Source of the DNA: Chloranthus sessilifolius
Taxonomy: Eukaryota; Streptophyta; Magnoliopsida; Chloranthales; Chloranthaceae
Assembly: GCA_021018995.1 (NCBI GenBank)
Contig: CM037588.1
Location: 141,233,725-141,297,724 of the forward strand
Direction: 5' to 3'
DNA length: 64,000 nucleotides
In this document: one piece after another, positions 11,041 to 23,334 of the stretch
Position numbering within the stretch: position 1 is the first letter of the stretch
Layout: the number at the start of each line of letters is the position of its first letter
Notes under the pieces: model-generated
What the model was told of the DNA's origin: nothing
Databases searched by the model: none
What the model saw: only the letters and a program-made list of their open reading frames with translations
Made by a program: the position numbers and the translations under genes

Positions 11041-11418
11041 TGACAGACGTCTGTGAGGTTGTTCACGGACGTTCGTGAGGAAGTAATCCGCGTGATCAGT
11101 TAAAAGCAACCATTGAAAAGAAACACAATAAAATCATAACCGTTTAATTTAAATTACGGACGTCCGTTCTGCATTTACGGATGTTTGTGAAAAGTGGTTG
11201 ATATATTTAAATGCAGTTGGAAAAACTGTACGGCAGTTGAAACAATAGGCATACGGACGTCCATAGTGCTACACGGACATCCGTAATTTTGAAGACAGTT
11301 AACGTATTTAAACACGGACATCCGTAATGCCACATGGACGTCCGTTAAAATCTGTGCACAAAAGAACAGAGAAGGATTGTCTTGACGGACGTCCGTGAAT
11401 TTTTACGGACGTTCGTGA
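11041..11418. repeat. ACGGACGTCCGT dyad array upstream of the D accessory ORF
   Basis: Ten dyads of the form TCACGGACGTCCGTGA, some with one or two changes, occur as five pairs with about 8-15 bp between partners: near 11043/11064, 11155/11178, 11251/11274, 11315/11336 and 11383/11404. The array ends about 115 bp before the accessory ORF start. The same word occurs four times in each D LTR. Confidence 0.9.
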
Positions 11419-12430
11419 AAAGATAGATTTTTAAAATTATGAAATTTTCATGATATTTCAAATTCTAAGCTCTTCATAAAAGAAAATCACGGAATCCCTA
11501 AAAATTTAAAAATTCAAGATTCAACACAACAAATCCACATGTTGAAGAAACAATCTAAACATCCTGAAATGTAAGCAATTAGTCGTTGAGTTGGTCAAAA
11601 TTAAATAACATCAATTATATCGTAGGCAACATTTAAGATTTCTCATAGTGAATAAAGAAAACCTCTTGAAGATCTTGGTCAATTGCAACAATAGTGAATT
11701 TTACACAAAACTATATTGAATGTGTGAAGTAACAATTTATATTTTGATATATTTGTTAACAAAAATGATTTACACTCCAACCTTTTTATGCTTTCTAAAA
11801 GACCCTTTTAACGAGCTTTAAAACATTGACTCCCAACTAGATAGTTTAGGGCAATAGATCTTAAGAAATCTCAATGGTTTTACTTGCTTGAGTCAATTAG
11901 AAAACAAGGTAGAGCATAACACTTATTGTAGAACAAATGCTCAAGCTTACTTGCTTTCTATTCGACTCATGTAGCGAGTGTTTGGCCAATGACTCCTAAT
12001 CCAGTTGGCTCAGGGCATTGAGTATAAAATACTCCAACGGGCTTAATAACTTGAGTCGAAAAGGCAAAGTGTAAGAAGCATTATTCAAATTAATATAGAA
12101 AGGCACAAACTTCATTAATGATTCAACAATGTTGCAATGACCCTAAATAAAAGATTTCTTTATATACTAACTAGTAATGAAAAAGGTTAACCATGATAAA
12201 ACTGAATTATAGCCAATTAAGAGTAGCTCATGATTAAAGAGATTTGATCTGAGGAAATTTGATCAAAAGTACAATATAGAAATTTAAAGTGTATCAACTA
12301 AAATCCTTAAATGTTCAAGAAGACAATAATTTCTTTGATCAAAAAACAATTAAAAAAAATATATTTACAAATATCATATATACAAAATTTGATGAAATTA
12401 TTAATTAATGAAGCATAAACCAATGGATTT
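11419..12430 (-). other. Non-coding spacer of copia D after pol
   Basis: About 1 kb of A/T-rich sequence without a recognisable gene, between the pol stop and the dyad array. Confidence 0.6.
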
Positions 12431-13149
12431 TCAAAGAAATTCAAATCGAACAAAATCCAACGATTTTATAAAAATATCAGCCAATTGTAATTGAGTGTCT
12501 ATGTGCTCAAGGAGAATAATGTTATCTTCTATCAAATCATATATAAAATGGTGTCGGATATCAATGTGTTTAGTCCTAGAGTGTTGTAAAGGAGTTTCAG
12601 AAATACAAATTACACTGGTGTATCACAAAATAAGGTCATAACACCTTGAGTAATCCAATAATCAGACAATATTTGTTTCATCCATAAAAGTTGAGTACAA
12701 CCATTTCCAGTAAAAATATATTCTGCTTTAGCAGTGGATAAGAAAATAGATGCTTGTTTCTTACTGAGCCAAGATACAAGATAATTACCGATATAAAAGT
12801 AACCACCACTGGTAGTTTTACGATCATCAGAATTACTAGCCCAATCAGAATCAGAGAATCCTATGATATGAGAAGTAGTATCAAAAGGATACCAGAGACC
12901 TAACTCTAATATTCTGTTAGCATAACGGAGGACACATTTAAGTACAGTTATATGAGATTCTTTAAGGGCTACCTGGAACCTAGCACACATACCTACACTA
13001 TAGGCTATATCCGGTCTACTAGCAGTTAGGTAGAGAAGGCTACCTATCATGCTTTTATATAAAGTCTCTCCAACAGATCTACTTGATACATCTTTTGACA
13101 ACTTCACATATGTACTCATTAGAGTGCGAGCAGGCTTACTGGATTTCAA
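12431..13149 (-). pseudogene. RNase H region of copia D
   Basis: The main frame (12610-13149) shows the copia hallmarks SLLYLTASRPDIAYSVG, FSDSDWASN and STAKAEYI. These give the RT connection, the first catalytic Asp and the Glu of the RNase H fold. After a frameshift near 12610 the C-terminus continues (HSRTKHIDIRHHF, QLADIFIKSL) to TGA at 12431-12433. The H-x-R-T-K-H-I-D-I motif is typical for copia elements. Confidence 0.9.
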
Positions 13150-13862
13150 ACCAAATTTTTTAACAAGTTCTTTGGCATATTAGATTGAGTAATGAAAATG
13201 CCAGAGGAACACTACTTAATCTGAAGACCTAAGAAACAGTTTAACTCACAAAATAGACTCATTTCAAATTTAGTGCTCATTAGATTTTGAAATTGATGAG
13301 CATTTAAATCAAATGTGGAACCAAAAATAATATCATCAATGTAGATTTGAGCAACAGTCAAAAGGGACGATTCTTGTTTTACAAATAAGGTTTTATCCAC
13401 ACTGCTACGTTTGAATCCGTTATTGATTAAAATTTTTGTTAGTCCATCATACCAAGCACGAGATGTTTGCTTCAAACCAAGTAATACTTTTTTAAGTCGA
13501 AAAATATCAAGAGGATGATGTGGATCTTCAAACCCTTTAGGTTGTTCCACATACACTTCCTCAGAAAGAAAACCATTAAAAAAATACTTTTTACATCCAT
13601 TTGATATCATTTAAATTTTAAATGGCATGCCATGGTCAAAATGATACGAATGGACTCAAGTCTAGCCACAGGTGCAAATGTTTCATGAAAATCAATGCCT
13701 TCAACCTGTGTGTAGCCTTGAGCCACCAATCTTTCTTTGTTTCTAATGATTTTACCTTTTTTATTTGTTTTATTTTTAAAAATCTATTTTGTACCAATTA
13801 TTCTAATATTTGAAGGTCTAGAAACAAGTTCTCACACAATATTTTTTTTTTAAATTGAGTGA
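13150..13862 (-). pseudogene. Reverse transcriptase of copia D
   Basis: The catalytic box is YIDDIIFG within the frame 13212-13610, which also holds EEVYVEQPKGFEDP and LLGLKQTSRAWY. The N-terminal part ([20 protein letters not shown]) is visible in another frame over 13622-13760. Several frameshifts and stops separate the blocks. Order and motifs are standard for Pseudoviridae RT. Confidence 0.92.
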
Positions 13863-14598
13863 GCTCTTCTTGCATGGCCATAACCCAATGCTCATCAAGA
13901 AGAGCCTCTTTAACATTTTTAGGTTCAATAGAGGATGTGTAACACACATGATATAGAAGATTTGAAAGATTTTTAAATTTTCTCCTAGTCATCAATTTGG
14001 TGGAGGCATCACCAATGATTGCACTAGGAGGATGGCTTCTCATATCATGAGCATAGGTAGGTCTATTTTGAGATTTATTTTCAGAGATATTGTTAGTTGT
14101 ATCTTCTACACTTAAGTCTTCTGTGATATCAGGAGTAGTGTACGGAGAATTGACATTGTCAGATGAAGAATTAATGTTATCAAGTCTATATTTTTCATGA
14201 ATAACAAGAACAACAAAAGTTTCATCATCAATATCTCTATTTACAACATTAGAAGAATCAGATTTTTGATCTTCTACAACACCATTTATTGATTCAATCA
14301 CAGTAAGAGTCCTTAGATTAAAGACCCTATAAGCCCAACTATTTAAAGAGTAACCAAGAAAGATTCCTATGTTAGTTTTAGCATCAAATTTACCAAGAGA
14401 TTCTCAATCCCGTAGTATATGACAAGCACTTCTAAAGACACGAAAGTAACTAACTTGAGGCTTTTTACCATTCCATATTTCCTATAGAGTTTTAGTAGTG
14501 TTGGGTCTAAGGTACACACGATTTGATATATAACATGCAGTACTAATGACCTTAGCCCACAGAACTTTAGCCACATTATTAGCATTTATCATAACTCT
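13863..14598 (-). pseudogene. Integrase C-terminal part and INT-RT linker of copia D
   Basis: The frame 13798-14301 gives a Ser/Asp-rich linker followed by VKEALLDEHWVMAMQEEL, the usual entry to copia RT. The stretch 14302-14598 holds the integrase C-terminal GKFDAKTNIGIFLGYS block in one frame. Gypsy C entered at 14603/14604; removing C and one TSD copy rejoins this frame with the integrase core at 27625, confirming a simple insertion. Confidence 0.88.
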
Positions 14599-15195
14599 AG
14601 TTATGTAATATCCCAAAAAATCACGTTAAACAGTGACCTTAGGATCCGTGCCCGACTGGTCATAGGTTTGACCAAATAGGAGTTCAATAGTTGGCATAGA
14701 GTGCGATGAACGGATGAGATGCGAAAATTCGAGTGAATATGTAGAGTGTGATGTAAATCTGAAGTCACATACACTTATTACGGTGCATGTGCTCAACACA
14801 CAAACTAGAGGAGAGATAAAAGGGTTTAAGAACCCTAAAATAGAGGTTTTGGTTGTTGAGAGAGAAGTAAAGAAGAGAGAGAGAGGAGTAAAGAAGGTGG
14901 TTAAGCAAGGAGTTATTGTGAGTGTTTGGAAGGGGGATTCAAGCATTTAAAAGGCTGATTCGACACAAGGGATCTGCTAGAAGCAAAGCTGGAAACCCTA
15001 GCCTTTCCAACCACTTGACCTAATCAATTGGAGATTGATTGAAGGTAAAATTCTTGTAAATTAAATACATAGATTGAAGGGTTTAATTGTAGTTAGAAAT
15101 AGCTAAAATCATAGGATAATGGCTTAGAAAAGAAAGAAAAAATCATTTGAAAAAAGATTGGGAAGAACAGCCAAAAGGGAGCTGAATTTGACCAT

Positions 15196-15672
15196 TTCGA
15201 TTAATTGAAAGTGAGATTCGATTAATCGATTTTAGCCAAGAAGTTGAAAAGTCAAAAGACACGATTTCGATTAATCGAACTGAGTTTCAATTAATTGATT
15301 TTGATTTTCGATTAATCGATTTTGGTATCGATTAATTGACTGGGAACCTCCAGTGAACTCCAGTGGAGGGAAGAAAAAGGACTTGGAAAAATCGACTAAT
15401 CAAAATAGGATTTCGATTAATCGATTTAGAATTTCGATTAATCGATTTGGGATCGATTAATCAATTTGGGAATTCGATTACTCGAATTGAGAATCGAATG
15501 GATAGAGTGGAGAATTTTGATTAATCGAATTGGGATTCGATTAATCGAATGGGAATCTCGATTAATCGATTTGAGAATCGATTAATCGATTTTGAATTTC
15601 GATTAATCGATTTTGGAAATTGATTAATCGAATCAGATTCGATTAATCGATTTTGGAGTTCGATTAATCGAC
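15196..15672. repeat. TTCGATTAATCGAA array of the 5' LTR of C (about 19 units)
   Basis: Counted by eye: 19 units, many perfect palindromes and others with one or two changes, separated by 8-25 bp. The 3' LTR (25768-26145) has about 14 units. Confidence 0.9.
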
Positions 15673-16680
15673 TGTGCCAGGTTTTGTTGACTTTTGAGTT
15701 TGACTTTAAGATTCTTGGACCTTCTTGGTTACATCTTTAATGATGTATTTCATATGTTATGTGGTACCATAGGTGGTACGTGTGAACTTGGGCACAAGGA
15801 GCCACGTGGGACCTTGATGCATGATCAAATAGAGACTTGAGGTAGGGAACACCTTGAACATGTACTTTATTTTGCAAGCATGTATGTAGTGATATAGAAT
15901 TCAATTCAAACTGTTTTTGTTTCTTAAGAGTTTGTGAAAAGTGTGCGTGTGTGACATCTAAAAGAGTAATCATAATGAGCCATCCCCAGGGGATGAGGAA
16001 GTAAAGAAATAAGAGCATCAGGTGTTATGCAAGTGAATGGATGCATCCCAGGGATGTATCCAAGATTGAATTATGTCTGATAAGGCCTAACGGATATAAG
16101 ATAGCACACTTACACGGTGAATAACTATATGTAAAGCACCTGATATTTTTGTTATTTGAGGTTTGATAGGGAACCCCACCGGGATACCCACGACCGACGC
16201 GGCAGGATATCCATGACCGATATGGCGGCGAAACCGTAGGCCAGTGCGGAGTCTTATCCGTACATAGTAAGAATACCCCAGGGGTGTTGAGTTGAGATAA
16301 GTGAAACCCCGCCACCGATCCCCAGGGGAAAGGGGCTTGGGTACTAATTGTATTCCCAGGGAATACGTTTAAAACTGTCTATATAGATGACGATGATGGG
16401 TATCTCATCGAGGCTCGATGCTATATTGCTCGAGGATTACTTAAGTTGAAAGGTTAAGTTTTGCTTTAGGCCTATTCAGCATCATTCATGAATAATCAAA
16501 AGACATGAGTAAACTACTAGTAAAATATGATTCTTTTCAACTATTTTTCATCAGTAATTGCATAGACACATCATGCATGACATATCATGGAATATATGTG
16601 AGTTGTAATTTATATGTTCAATTGTGTTCTGTTCCCTATTGAGCTAGGATGTAGCTCACCCTTTAGACTATACATCGCAG

Positions 16681-16883
16681 GTCCACTATTAGCAGCTGTC
16701 GAGGCTTCAGGGGACGTTGATCCTGGTGAGTCAGACCCGGCACCTGGAGACGAGTTGGAGCCACCTCCTGAGGACTTCTTCTTGAGGACTCCGTTGTGCA
16801 GCTTTGAGAGTTTTTGTGAGCGTGTTTTATGCGGCTTGGTATGTCAAGCCTTATTTTCATTAAACAATGTAATTAAGTCATGA
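16681..16883 (+). other. Acidic reading frame of the 5' LTR of C
   Basis: Following GACTATACATCGCAG|GT the frame reads through an Asp/Glu/Pro-rich peptide (ESDPAPGDELEPPPEDFF) and on to a stop at 16883. Solo LTR F has the same peptide with changes. The EDFF box corresponds to EEFF in E and G. The 3' LTR of C has lost the frame by deletion near 27220. Confidence 0.5.
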
Positions 16884-17146
16884 GATTATTCTTTTGGGGC
16901 GAACCATCATTTATGATCAGCGATCATCGATGGTTCGGATCGGTTCTCCATTCATGCAGAGGCATGAAGGTAGAACTGTCTTTGGAGAAATATTTAAATG
17001 ATAATTTAATTCCGCAGCTTTATTCATTATTTCAGTGCAGTTCATTGTTTGATATACCAATGTTCCGTGGATAGCTAAGGGGCACGGTCAAGATGATCGT
17101 GCTGATGGCACGGGCTTCGGGGTGCCGAAATTTGGGCTGTCACAGT

Positions 17147-17159
17147 TGATATCAAAGCC
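17147..17159 (+). other. Primer binding site of gypsy C, degraded
   Basis: TGATATCAAAGCC follows the LTR after two bases. It differs from the initiator-Met type site TGGTATCAGAGCC by two G-to-A changes. Confidence 0.85.
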
Positions 17160-17236
17160 ATTTCTTTTAGAAATTTCCGACAATCATCCTTTTTGTCAGA
17201 ACATAGGGACTTCTGCTAACGAAACTTTAGTTTCAA

Positions 17237-18676
17237 ATGCAGCCGTCAATGTCGTTTAGAGGAAGAGGTCGACCCAGGGGAGGCCAATAGAGAAGGTTGC
17301 GTAGTGGAGATGAATACATCTCTCCTACCAATCGCTGCACTTTAGGAGGCGTGAGGCCCTGTGGGGCAACAAAGAGTGACAAAGAAGATGATGAGGATCG
17401 AGATCGTCAGGATCGAGATCAACGGGGACAGGAGAGAGTTAGAGAAAGACAAGAGGATAGAGAGGAGTGACAAAGGATGATGCATACCATGGAGACCATG
17501 GCAGCTGCCATGGCACAACAAGCCGCATCCCTTGCAGCTCATGTAGCTAGAGAGCAGCAGCCACCTACACCACCTATAGGACCCGCACTGCCTGTGCCTT
17601 CATCCTTCACGGAGTTTAGGAGGATGAGACCTCCCTCATTTTCTGGGCAGGCAGACACGATGGCAGTAGAAAATTGGTTGATGGAAATGGAGAAGATTTT
17701 TAGCGTGCTGACATGCACAGAGGATGAGAGTGTTAGATGGGCAGCCTACATGCTAGATGGGGAGGTTGGGCCTTAGTGGAAGTCCGTGATACAGACTAGG
17801 GCTCAGGAGACCCTGGAGTTGCCCTGGACTTAGGAGGAGTTTGTTGAGGAGTTCAACAAACAATATTTTCCAGAAGTGATAAGGAATCAGCTTGAAATCC
17901 AATTTCTACAATTGGCGCAAGGGTGGATGACCATGAGGGAATATGGAGTGGAGTTTCTACGACTTGCCCATTTTGCTCTGGATTACGTCGCTACCGACGT
18001 GATGAAGTCCAAGAGGTTTCAGCAAGGTTTGAAGCCTGAGGTTAGGGGAGGAGTAGCTCCATTTCAGCTAAGGACCTATGAGGAGGTCATGAGCAAGGCA
18101 CTAGTTGTGGAAGAAGAGAACAATAATAGATACAAACAGAGAGAGCAACAAAGAGGAAATAATGATCAAGGAAGATCAGGGAACTACGAACCGGTGAATA
18201 AAAAGCCAAGGTCCGTGGCCCAAAATCAGAGACCACAGTTCCAAGGGAGTTTCGGAAGGCCGGCGCAACAGCAAAACCAACAGAGATTTCCACTACTTGC
18301 GTCGGGGAGACCGTTACGCTATGAGAGCCCTGCCATGTCTACTGGCGCTACTGTCACCCAAGGTTCTCGTACAGTTTCTTCCGCACCTCGAGAGACTTGT
18401 GCCAAGTGTGACAAGCCTCATAGGACAATGGATTGCAGAGCAGGGACTAGGGGTTGTTTCCGATGTGGCAAGGTAGGCCACTTGATCAAAGATTACCCCG
18501 TGGTTGATAAAGGAAAGACGGCTTCAGTTGCAGCGCCACGACCCATTCAAGCACGAAAGCCGGTCGTTCATGGGAGAGCCTATGCAGTCACTGCTCAGGA
18601 AGCAGGAAATGTGCATGACATCATTCAAGGTGAGATTCTTTTAAATAAAGAAATTCCAATTTCATTAAAATTTTAG
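17237..18676 (+). pseudogene. gag: gag of gypsy C
   Basis: One reading frame from ATG 17237 to 18676 (about 480 codons), with four in-frame stops at 17288, about 17468, 17774 and about 17831. The first 80 codons are Arg/Asp/Gln-rich. The retrotransposon gag core follows (PPSFSGQADTMAVENWL, TMREYGVEFLRLA). Near the end is a zinc knuckle CFRCGKVGHLIKDY whose last Cys is Tyr, preceded by a partial CAKCDKPHRTMDC finger. Stops such as TGG-to-TAG suggest deamination decay. Confidence 0.92.
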
Positions 18677-18755
18677 ATAGAGAAGGTGCATTCATTAGGA
18701 GTTGTGTAGATTCTTAGTCTAGACACTAAATTTATATGTGAATTAGGGGTGTAAA

Positions 18756-19250
18756 TTGATGTGTAAATTATTGTATGCATGTATGTATACTATAGGTACT
18801 TTAACTGTATATGAGAAAGGATGCTTCGTTGGATATGACGCTAGAGTGTTGATAGACCTAGGGTCTACCCACTCATTCGTCACTCCACGTTTTGCCAAGA
18901 GGATGAAGATTGTTTCAGAGGCGTTGGACTTCGTCCTATCTGTGTCTATTCCGACTGGAGAGTTAGTGGACACGGAGTTAGCTTGCAAATCCGTCATCGT
19001 AGTAATTCGAGACCTAGATGTGCATGAATTGGAGGCAAAGTTGATACTACTGGACATGCAAAGGTTTGATGTGATCCTTGGCATGGACTGGTTGGCACAA
19101 CATTATGCAACTGTCGATTGTAAGAACAAGGTTGTCATCTTCAGACCTAACACAAGAAGATCATTTCGGTTTCAAGGAGTGAGGTCATTACCTATGCCAC
19201 TGATTTCAGCAGTAAGGGCCGAGCGGATGATCAAGATGGGGCTTTCTTAA
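18756..19250 (+). pseudogene. Aspartic protease of gypsy C
   Basis: The retropepsin domain has DLGSTHSF at the active site, where DSGATHSF is usual; the catalytic Asp is kept and the Ser is Leu. The second hallmark is FDVILGMDWL, followed by VDCKNKVVIF. The frame is shifted by one relative to gag. Confidence 0.92.
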
Positions 19251-19294
19251 AGGAGGACAAAGAAGAAAAGAATGTCATCTCTGAGATAGCAGTT

Positions 19295-20632
19295 GTGCGA
19301 GAGTTCGCCGACGTGTTTCCAGAAGAGTTGTCTAGATTACCTCCAGAGAGAGAAGTAGAGTTTGCTATTGACTTAGCACCGGGAACGGAGCCTGTTTCAA
19401 AAGTACCATATAGAATGGCTCCGGCTGAGTTGAAGGAGTTGAAAGAACAACTGCAAGAACTCATGGACAAGGGGTTTGTCCGATCGAGTGTGTCTCCATG
19501 GGGAGCACCGGTCTTATTTGTCAAGAAGAAAGATGGGTCAATGCGGCTATGCATTGACTATCGACAACTGAACAAACTCACTGCCAAGAACCGTTACCCT
19601 TTGCCTAGAATCAACGATCTGTTTGATCAACTGCAAGGAGCAAGGTACTTTTCCAAGATCGACCTGAGATCTGGATACCATTAGTTGAGAGTTAAGGCAG
19701 AGGACATTCAGAAGACAGCTTTCAGGACACGGTATGGACACTATGAGTTCCTTGTGATGCCGTTTGGGTTGACGAATGCTCCAGCGTCATTTATGGATCT
19801 GATGAATCGAGTGTTTAAACCACACTTGGACTCCTGCGTCGTAGTGTTCGTTGATGATATCTTGATATAATCCAAATCCAAGACGGAACACGAAGAACAT
19901 TTGAGGATTGCTCTACAGACGCTACGTGAACACCAATTGTACGCCAAACTCAGCAAATGTGAGTTTTGGTTGGAAGAGGTTAGCTTTTTGAGACATGTTG
20001 TCTCAAAGCACGGTGTCACTGTAGATCCAGCAAAGATAGAAGCAGTGGTTAAATGGGAGCAGCCAAAGACAGTGACCGATGTCTAAGGTTTTCTTGGGTT
20101 AGCAGGCTACTATCGACGTTTCGTCAAGGTGTTTTCAAAGATATCGGGACCTCTCACGAAGCTGACACGAAAGGATTCAAGATTCGAGTGGAGTGAGGCA
20201 TGCGAGAAGAGTTTTCAAAAACTCAAGACGAGACTCACTTTCTCCGATTAGCAATTCCTTCAGCAAAGGAGGATACGCAGTACAAATGCGGCAATGGTTT
20301 AGGTTGTGTGCTCAACCAACACAAGAAGGTGATAGCTTACGGATCAAGACAGCTAAAAAAACACGAGAAAAATTACCCGACTCATGACTTGGAGCTAGCA
20401 GCAGTCATTTTTGCGCTGAAATTTTGGAGACATTACTTGTATGGTGAGACGTTTGAAATTTTCACCGATCATAAGAGCCTCCGATACCTGTTTACACAGA
20501 AAGAGCTCAACATGAGACAACGCAGATGGATGGAGTTCCTCAAGGACTATGATTGTTCTATACAGTACCATCCAGGCAAGGTGAACGTAGTAGCCGATGC
20601 CTTGAGTCGAAAGAGTTCAGCTCAGTTAGCTT
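19295..20632 (+). pseudogene. Reverse transcriptase and RNase H of gypsy C
   Basis: RT starts at [14 protein letters not shown] and includes [39 protein letters not shown] and the catalytic FVDDIL. Stops interrupt it at 19682, 19868 and 20084, two of them one change from the expected Gln or Arg codon. The RNase H part (frame from 20200) carries [22 protein letters not shown] and the usual end, ADALSRK. Frameshifts near 20200 and about 20320 separate RT from RNase H. Confidence 0.93.
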
Positions 20633-21934
20633 GTTTGATTTTGGGTATGCACCGGTGGAAATTATTGGAAGACCTGGCACTTTATGATGCGAACATTGTG
20701 TCAAAAGCTACAGGATCCTTTTTGGCTAACATATCAGTGAAACCAGTAATATTTAAGCATATCCACGATCTACAGATGAAAGATCCGACATTAACAAAGA
20801 TTCATCAAGACGTGATTGAGGGCATCAGGTCGGACTTCTCAGTCAAAGAAGATGGTTCTTTATTGTTCAAGGGCCGTCTCTGCATTCTGGACAATGCCGA
20901 CCTAAGACGAACAATTCTTGATGAAGCCCACAAGTCAAATTACGCTATCCACCCTGGCAGCACCAAAATGTACCAAGACTTGAGAAAGAACTATTGGTGG
21001 AGAGGTTTGAAGCAAGACGTGGCCGAACACGTGTCACGGTGTTTGACCTGTCAGCAGGTGAAGATTGATCATAGGCATCCTGCTGGACTATTGCAGCCTT
21101 TACCAATACCAGAATGGAAGTGGAAATCGATCTCGATGGATTTCATTATTGGATTACCGCGTACAGCCAAGAGACACAATGCCATTTGGGTAATCGTAGA
21201 CCGATTGACCAAATCAGCACACTTTTTGCCGTACAATACGATGTATATAGCAAGAAAACTGGCAGACTTGTACATGAAGGAGATCGTAAGATTACACGGG
21301 ATTCTGAGCAAAGATAGTTTTCATCGCGACCCAATCAGATACCAAGTTTTGGAAGAAATTTCAAGAAGGAATGGGAACGCGACTAGATTTTAGTTTAGCT
21401 TTCCATCCTCAAACTGATGGGCAGACAGAGCTAGTGAACCAAGTGATAGAAGACATGCTCAGAGCGTACATGCTGGATATGCCAGGATATTGGGATGAGT
21501 ATCTACTGTTGATCAAATTCGCATACAACAACAGTTTCCAAACGAGCATTGGCATGGCACCGTATGAAGCTTTGTATGGACGACGATGTAAATCACCCCT
21601 AAATTGGGAACAAACAGGTGAGAAGTTTATTTTAGGGCTAGAACTACTTGAAGACAACGCCACCGTGCATTTAATAATCGAGAAAGGTTGAAAGTCGACC
21701 TGAGAAGACGAAAGTTCTACGACATCAATGACATCAAAAGTGGGTGAACACGTGTTTGTGAAAGTGTCGCCTATGAAAGGTGTAATGAGGTTTGGTAAAA
21801 GAGGGAAGTTAAGTCCCCGTTATGTTGGACCATTTGAAATTTTGAGACGCGTAGGTGAAGTTGCTTATCGCATTGGATTACCACCGTTATACGATCGGGT
21901 ACATAACGTTTTTCACATATCAATGGTCTGAAAG
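20633..21934 (+). pseudogene. Integrase of gypsy C
   Basis: It contains the HHCC zinc finger (H-x3-H around [16 protein letters not shown]), the first catalytic Asp in SMDFIIGLP, a damaged second Asp region near 21300-21340 (a frameshift where SDRDPRF is expected) and the Glu in TDGQTELVNQ. ALYGRRCKSPLNWE and a [15 protein letters not shown] box follow in shifted frames. Frameshifts are near 21370 and 21690. Confidence 0.92.
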
Positions 21935-21937
21935 TAT

Positions 21938-22165
21938 GTGAACGATCCATCTCATGTGTTAGAAAGTCAACCTTTGGAGATGTGTGAAAACATGAGCATG
22001 ATAGAAGAACCGGTGGAGATCTTGGATCGAAAGGAACAAGTACTGCGCACTAAAGTGATTCCCTTAGTGCTTGTTCGATGGAAAAATCATCCGAATGAAG
22101 AAGCTACATGGGAACGAGAGGCCGATGTGAGAGAACAATATCCATCCTTGTTTCCGACCACTTGA
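21938..22165 (+). pseudogene. Chromodomain-like C-terminus of gypsy C integrase
   Basis: After a stop at 21929-21931 the frame continues with PVEILDRKEQVLRTK, LVLVRWKNHPNEEATWE and a short acidic end. Spacing and the W-x(n)-EATWE pattern match the chromodomain of chromovirus integrases, which is thought to direct insertion into heterochromatin by binding histone H3 marks. Confidence 0.88.
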
Positions 22166-22376
22166 GAGTCAAATGTAAACCGCAAGCATGTTTGTGGATT
22201 CTAAAGACACTTGTAATTCAATGGAAATTTTGATCAAAGTATGATAAAGAAGCAAAAATTTTATGCACACATGATCTTGAGGATGTGTTTCGTAGACCTA
22301 AGGATCAATTGGTATCATAAACCACTAAGATAAATCAAATAAATAGGGAAACTTGAAAATCTACAGAAATTGAGCA

Positions 22377-23074
22377 AAACCGATTAATCGATTTCAAATC
22401 GATTAATCGATTTGGAAATTCGATTAATCGATTTTGTTCGATTAGTCGACTGGCATGTGCCAGTGACTGGGAAGGTGAATAAGGATTAGAAAAATGACAG
22501 AGTGAAATTTTGATTAATCGATCTTGGTTTCGATTAATCGATTTAGGTTTTCGATTAATCGAATTGAAGGTTCGATTAATCGAACAAATTGAGAATTTTA
22601 GAACTTAGAAGAATTTTGTGAAAAATTCGATTAATCGAGGAGGAATTCGATTAATCGAAATGGATTCGATTAATCGAACTGGAAGTTCAAATAAATCGAT
22701 TAACTTAAGGAAATTAGAAAAATTTGAAGTATGAGGAACGATTTCGATTAATCGATTTTAGATTTCAATTAATCGAATCATAGTTCGACTAATCGAATAA
22801 CTTAAAGAATCCTGAAAATTTTGGAAAGGACTGCACGATTTCGATTAATCGAAGTGAATTTCGATTAATCGATTTTTAAATTTCGATTAATCGATATGGA
22901 TTCGATTAATCGACTGGCTCGCGCCAGTGAGCTCAAAAACTTGAAATTTTAAACGGATACGATTTCGATTAATCGAAATGGTTTCGATTAATCGATTTTG
23001 ACCTTCGATTAATCGATTTCGCGTGACTTAACCTAATTTTGAACCTTGATTAATCAAATTTGAATTTCAATTAA
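22377..23074. repeat. TTCGATTAATCGAA array between pol and accessory ORF of C (about 24 units)
   Basis: By eye 24 units in about 700 bp, the same word as in both LTRs of this element. Linkers resemble LTR linkers (for example CTGG...GCCAGTGA after a unit) but the stretch is not a simple copy of the LTR. It ends about 12 bp before a TATA box. Confidence 0.92.
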
Positions 23075-23086
23075 TCGAAGCCAGTC

Positions 23087-23095
23087 TATATATAT
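23087..23095 (+). promoter_or_regulatory. Candidate internal TATA box for the C accessory ORF
   Basis: TCTATATATATTAG lies directly after the dyad array and 240 bp before the ORF start. Pyrimidine-rich sequence (TTTCCCTTTCTTCTTCC) follows about 50 bp downstream, as in plant 5' leaders. This suggests separate transcription of the accessory ORF. Inference only. Confidence 0.45.
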
Positions 23096-23334
23096 TAGAA
23101 TTGGGGTTTTTGGTGCCCATTCGAAATTGTCAACCTTGGGCGCCATTTCCCTTTCTTCTTCCTCTTCTCCAACCGATCGAGATAGCTAGGGTTTTGGGGC
23201 ATTTCGAATCGATCTCGAACCATGATCACCTATTTTGGATCGAAACTCTACGGTAAACCCTAGATTTGTACTCTTTCTTTTCATTTGAACTATATAAACC
23301 CTAGTCTAGTGATTTTCCAAAAAAAAAAAAAAAA

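Larger units (their letters stand above)
14604..17144 (+). repeat. 5' LTR of gypsy C
   Basis: 2541 bp. A TATA-like GATAAAAGG is at 14814, the TTCGATTAATCGAA array at 15196-15672, a donor-like TTGAG|GTAGGG at 15841/15842 and an acceptor-like ATCGCAG|G at 16680/16681. It is longer than the 3' LTR mainly because of extra dyad units and of a deletion near the acidic frame in the 3' copy. Confidence 0.95.

Noticed and set aside
14626-14950. Overlapping frames at the start of LTR C, seen again at 25201-25525
   Set aside because: They are duplicated because they lie in the two LTR copies; no protein motif and not a host gene pair.
22377-23074. CRISPR-like regularly repeated short units
   Set aside because: Plant nuclear DNA. 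The units are palindromes with irregular short linkers, not direct repeats with uniform unique spacers, and there are no cas genes.
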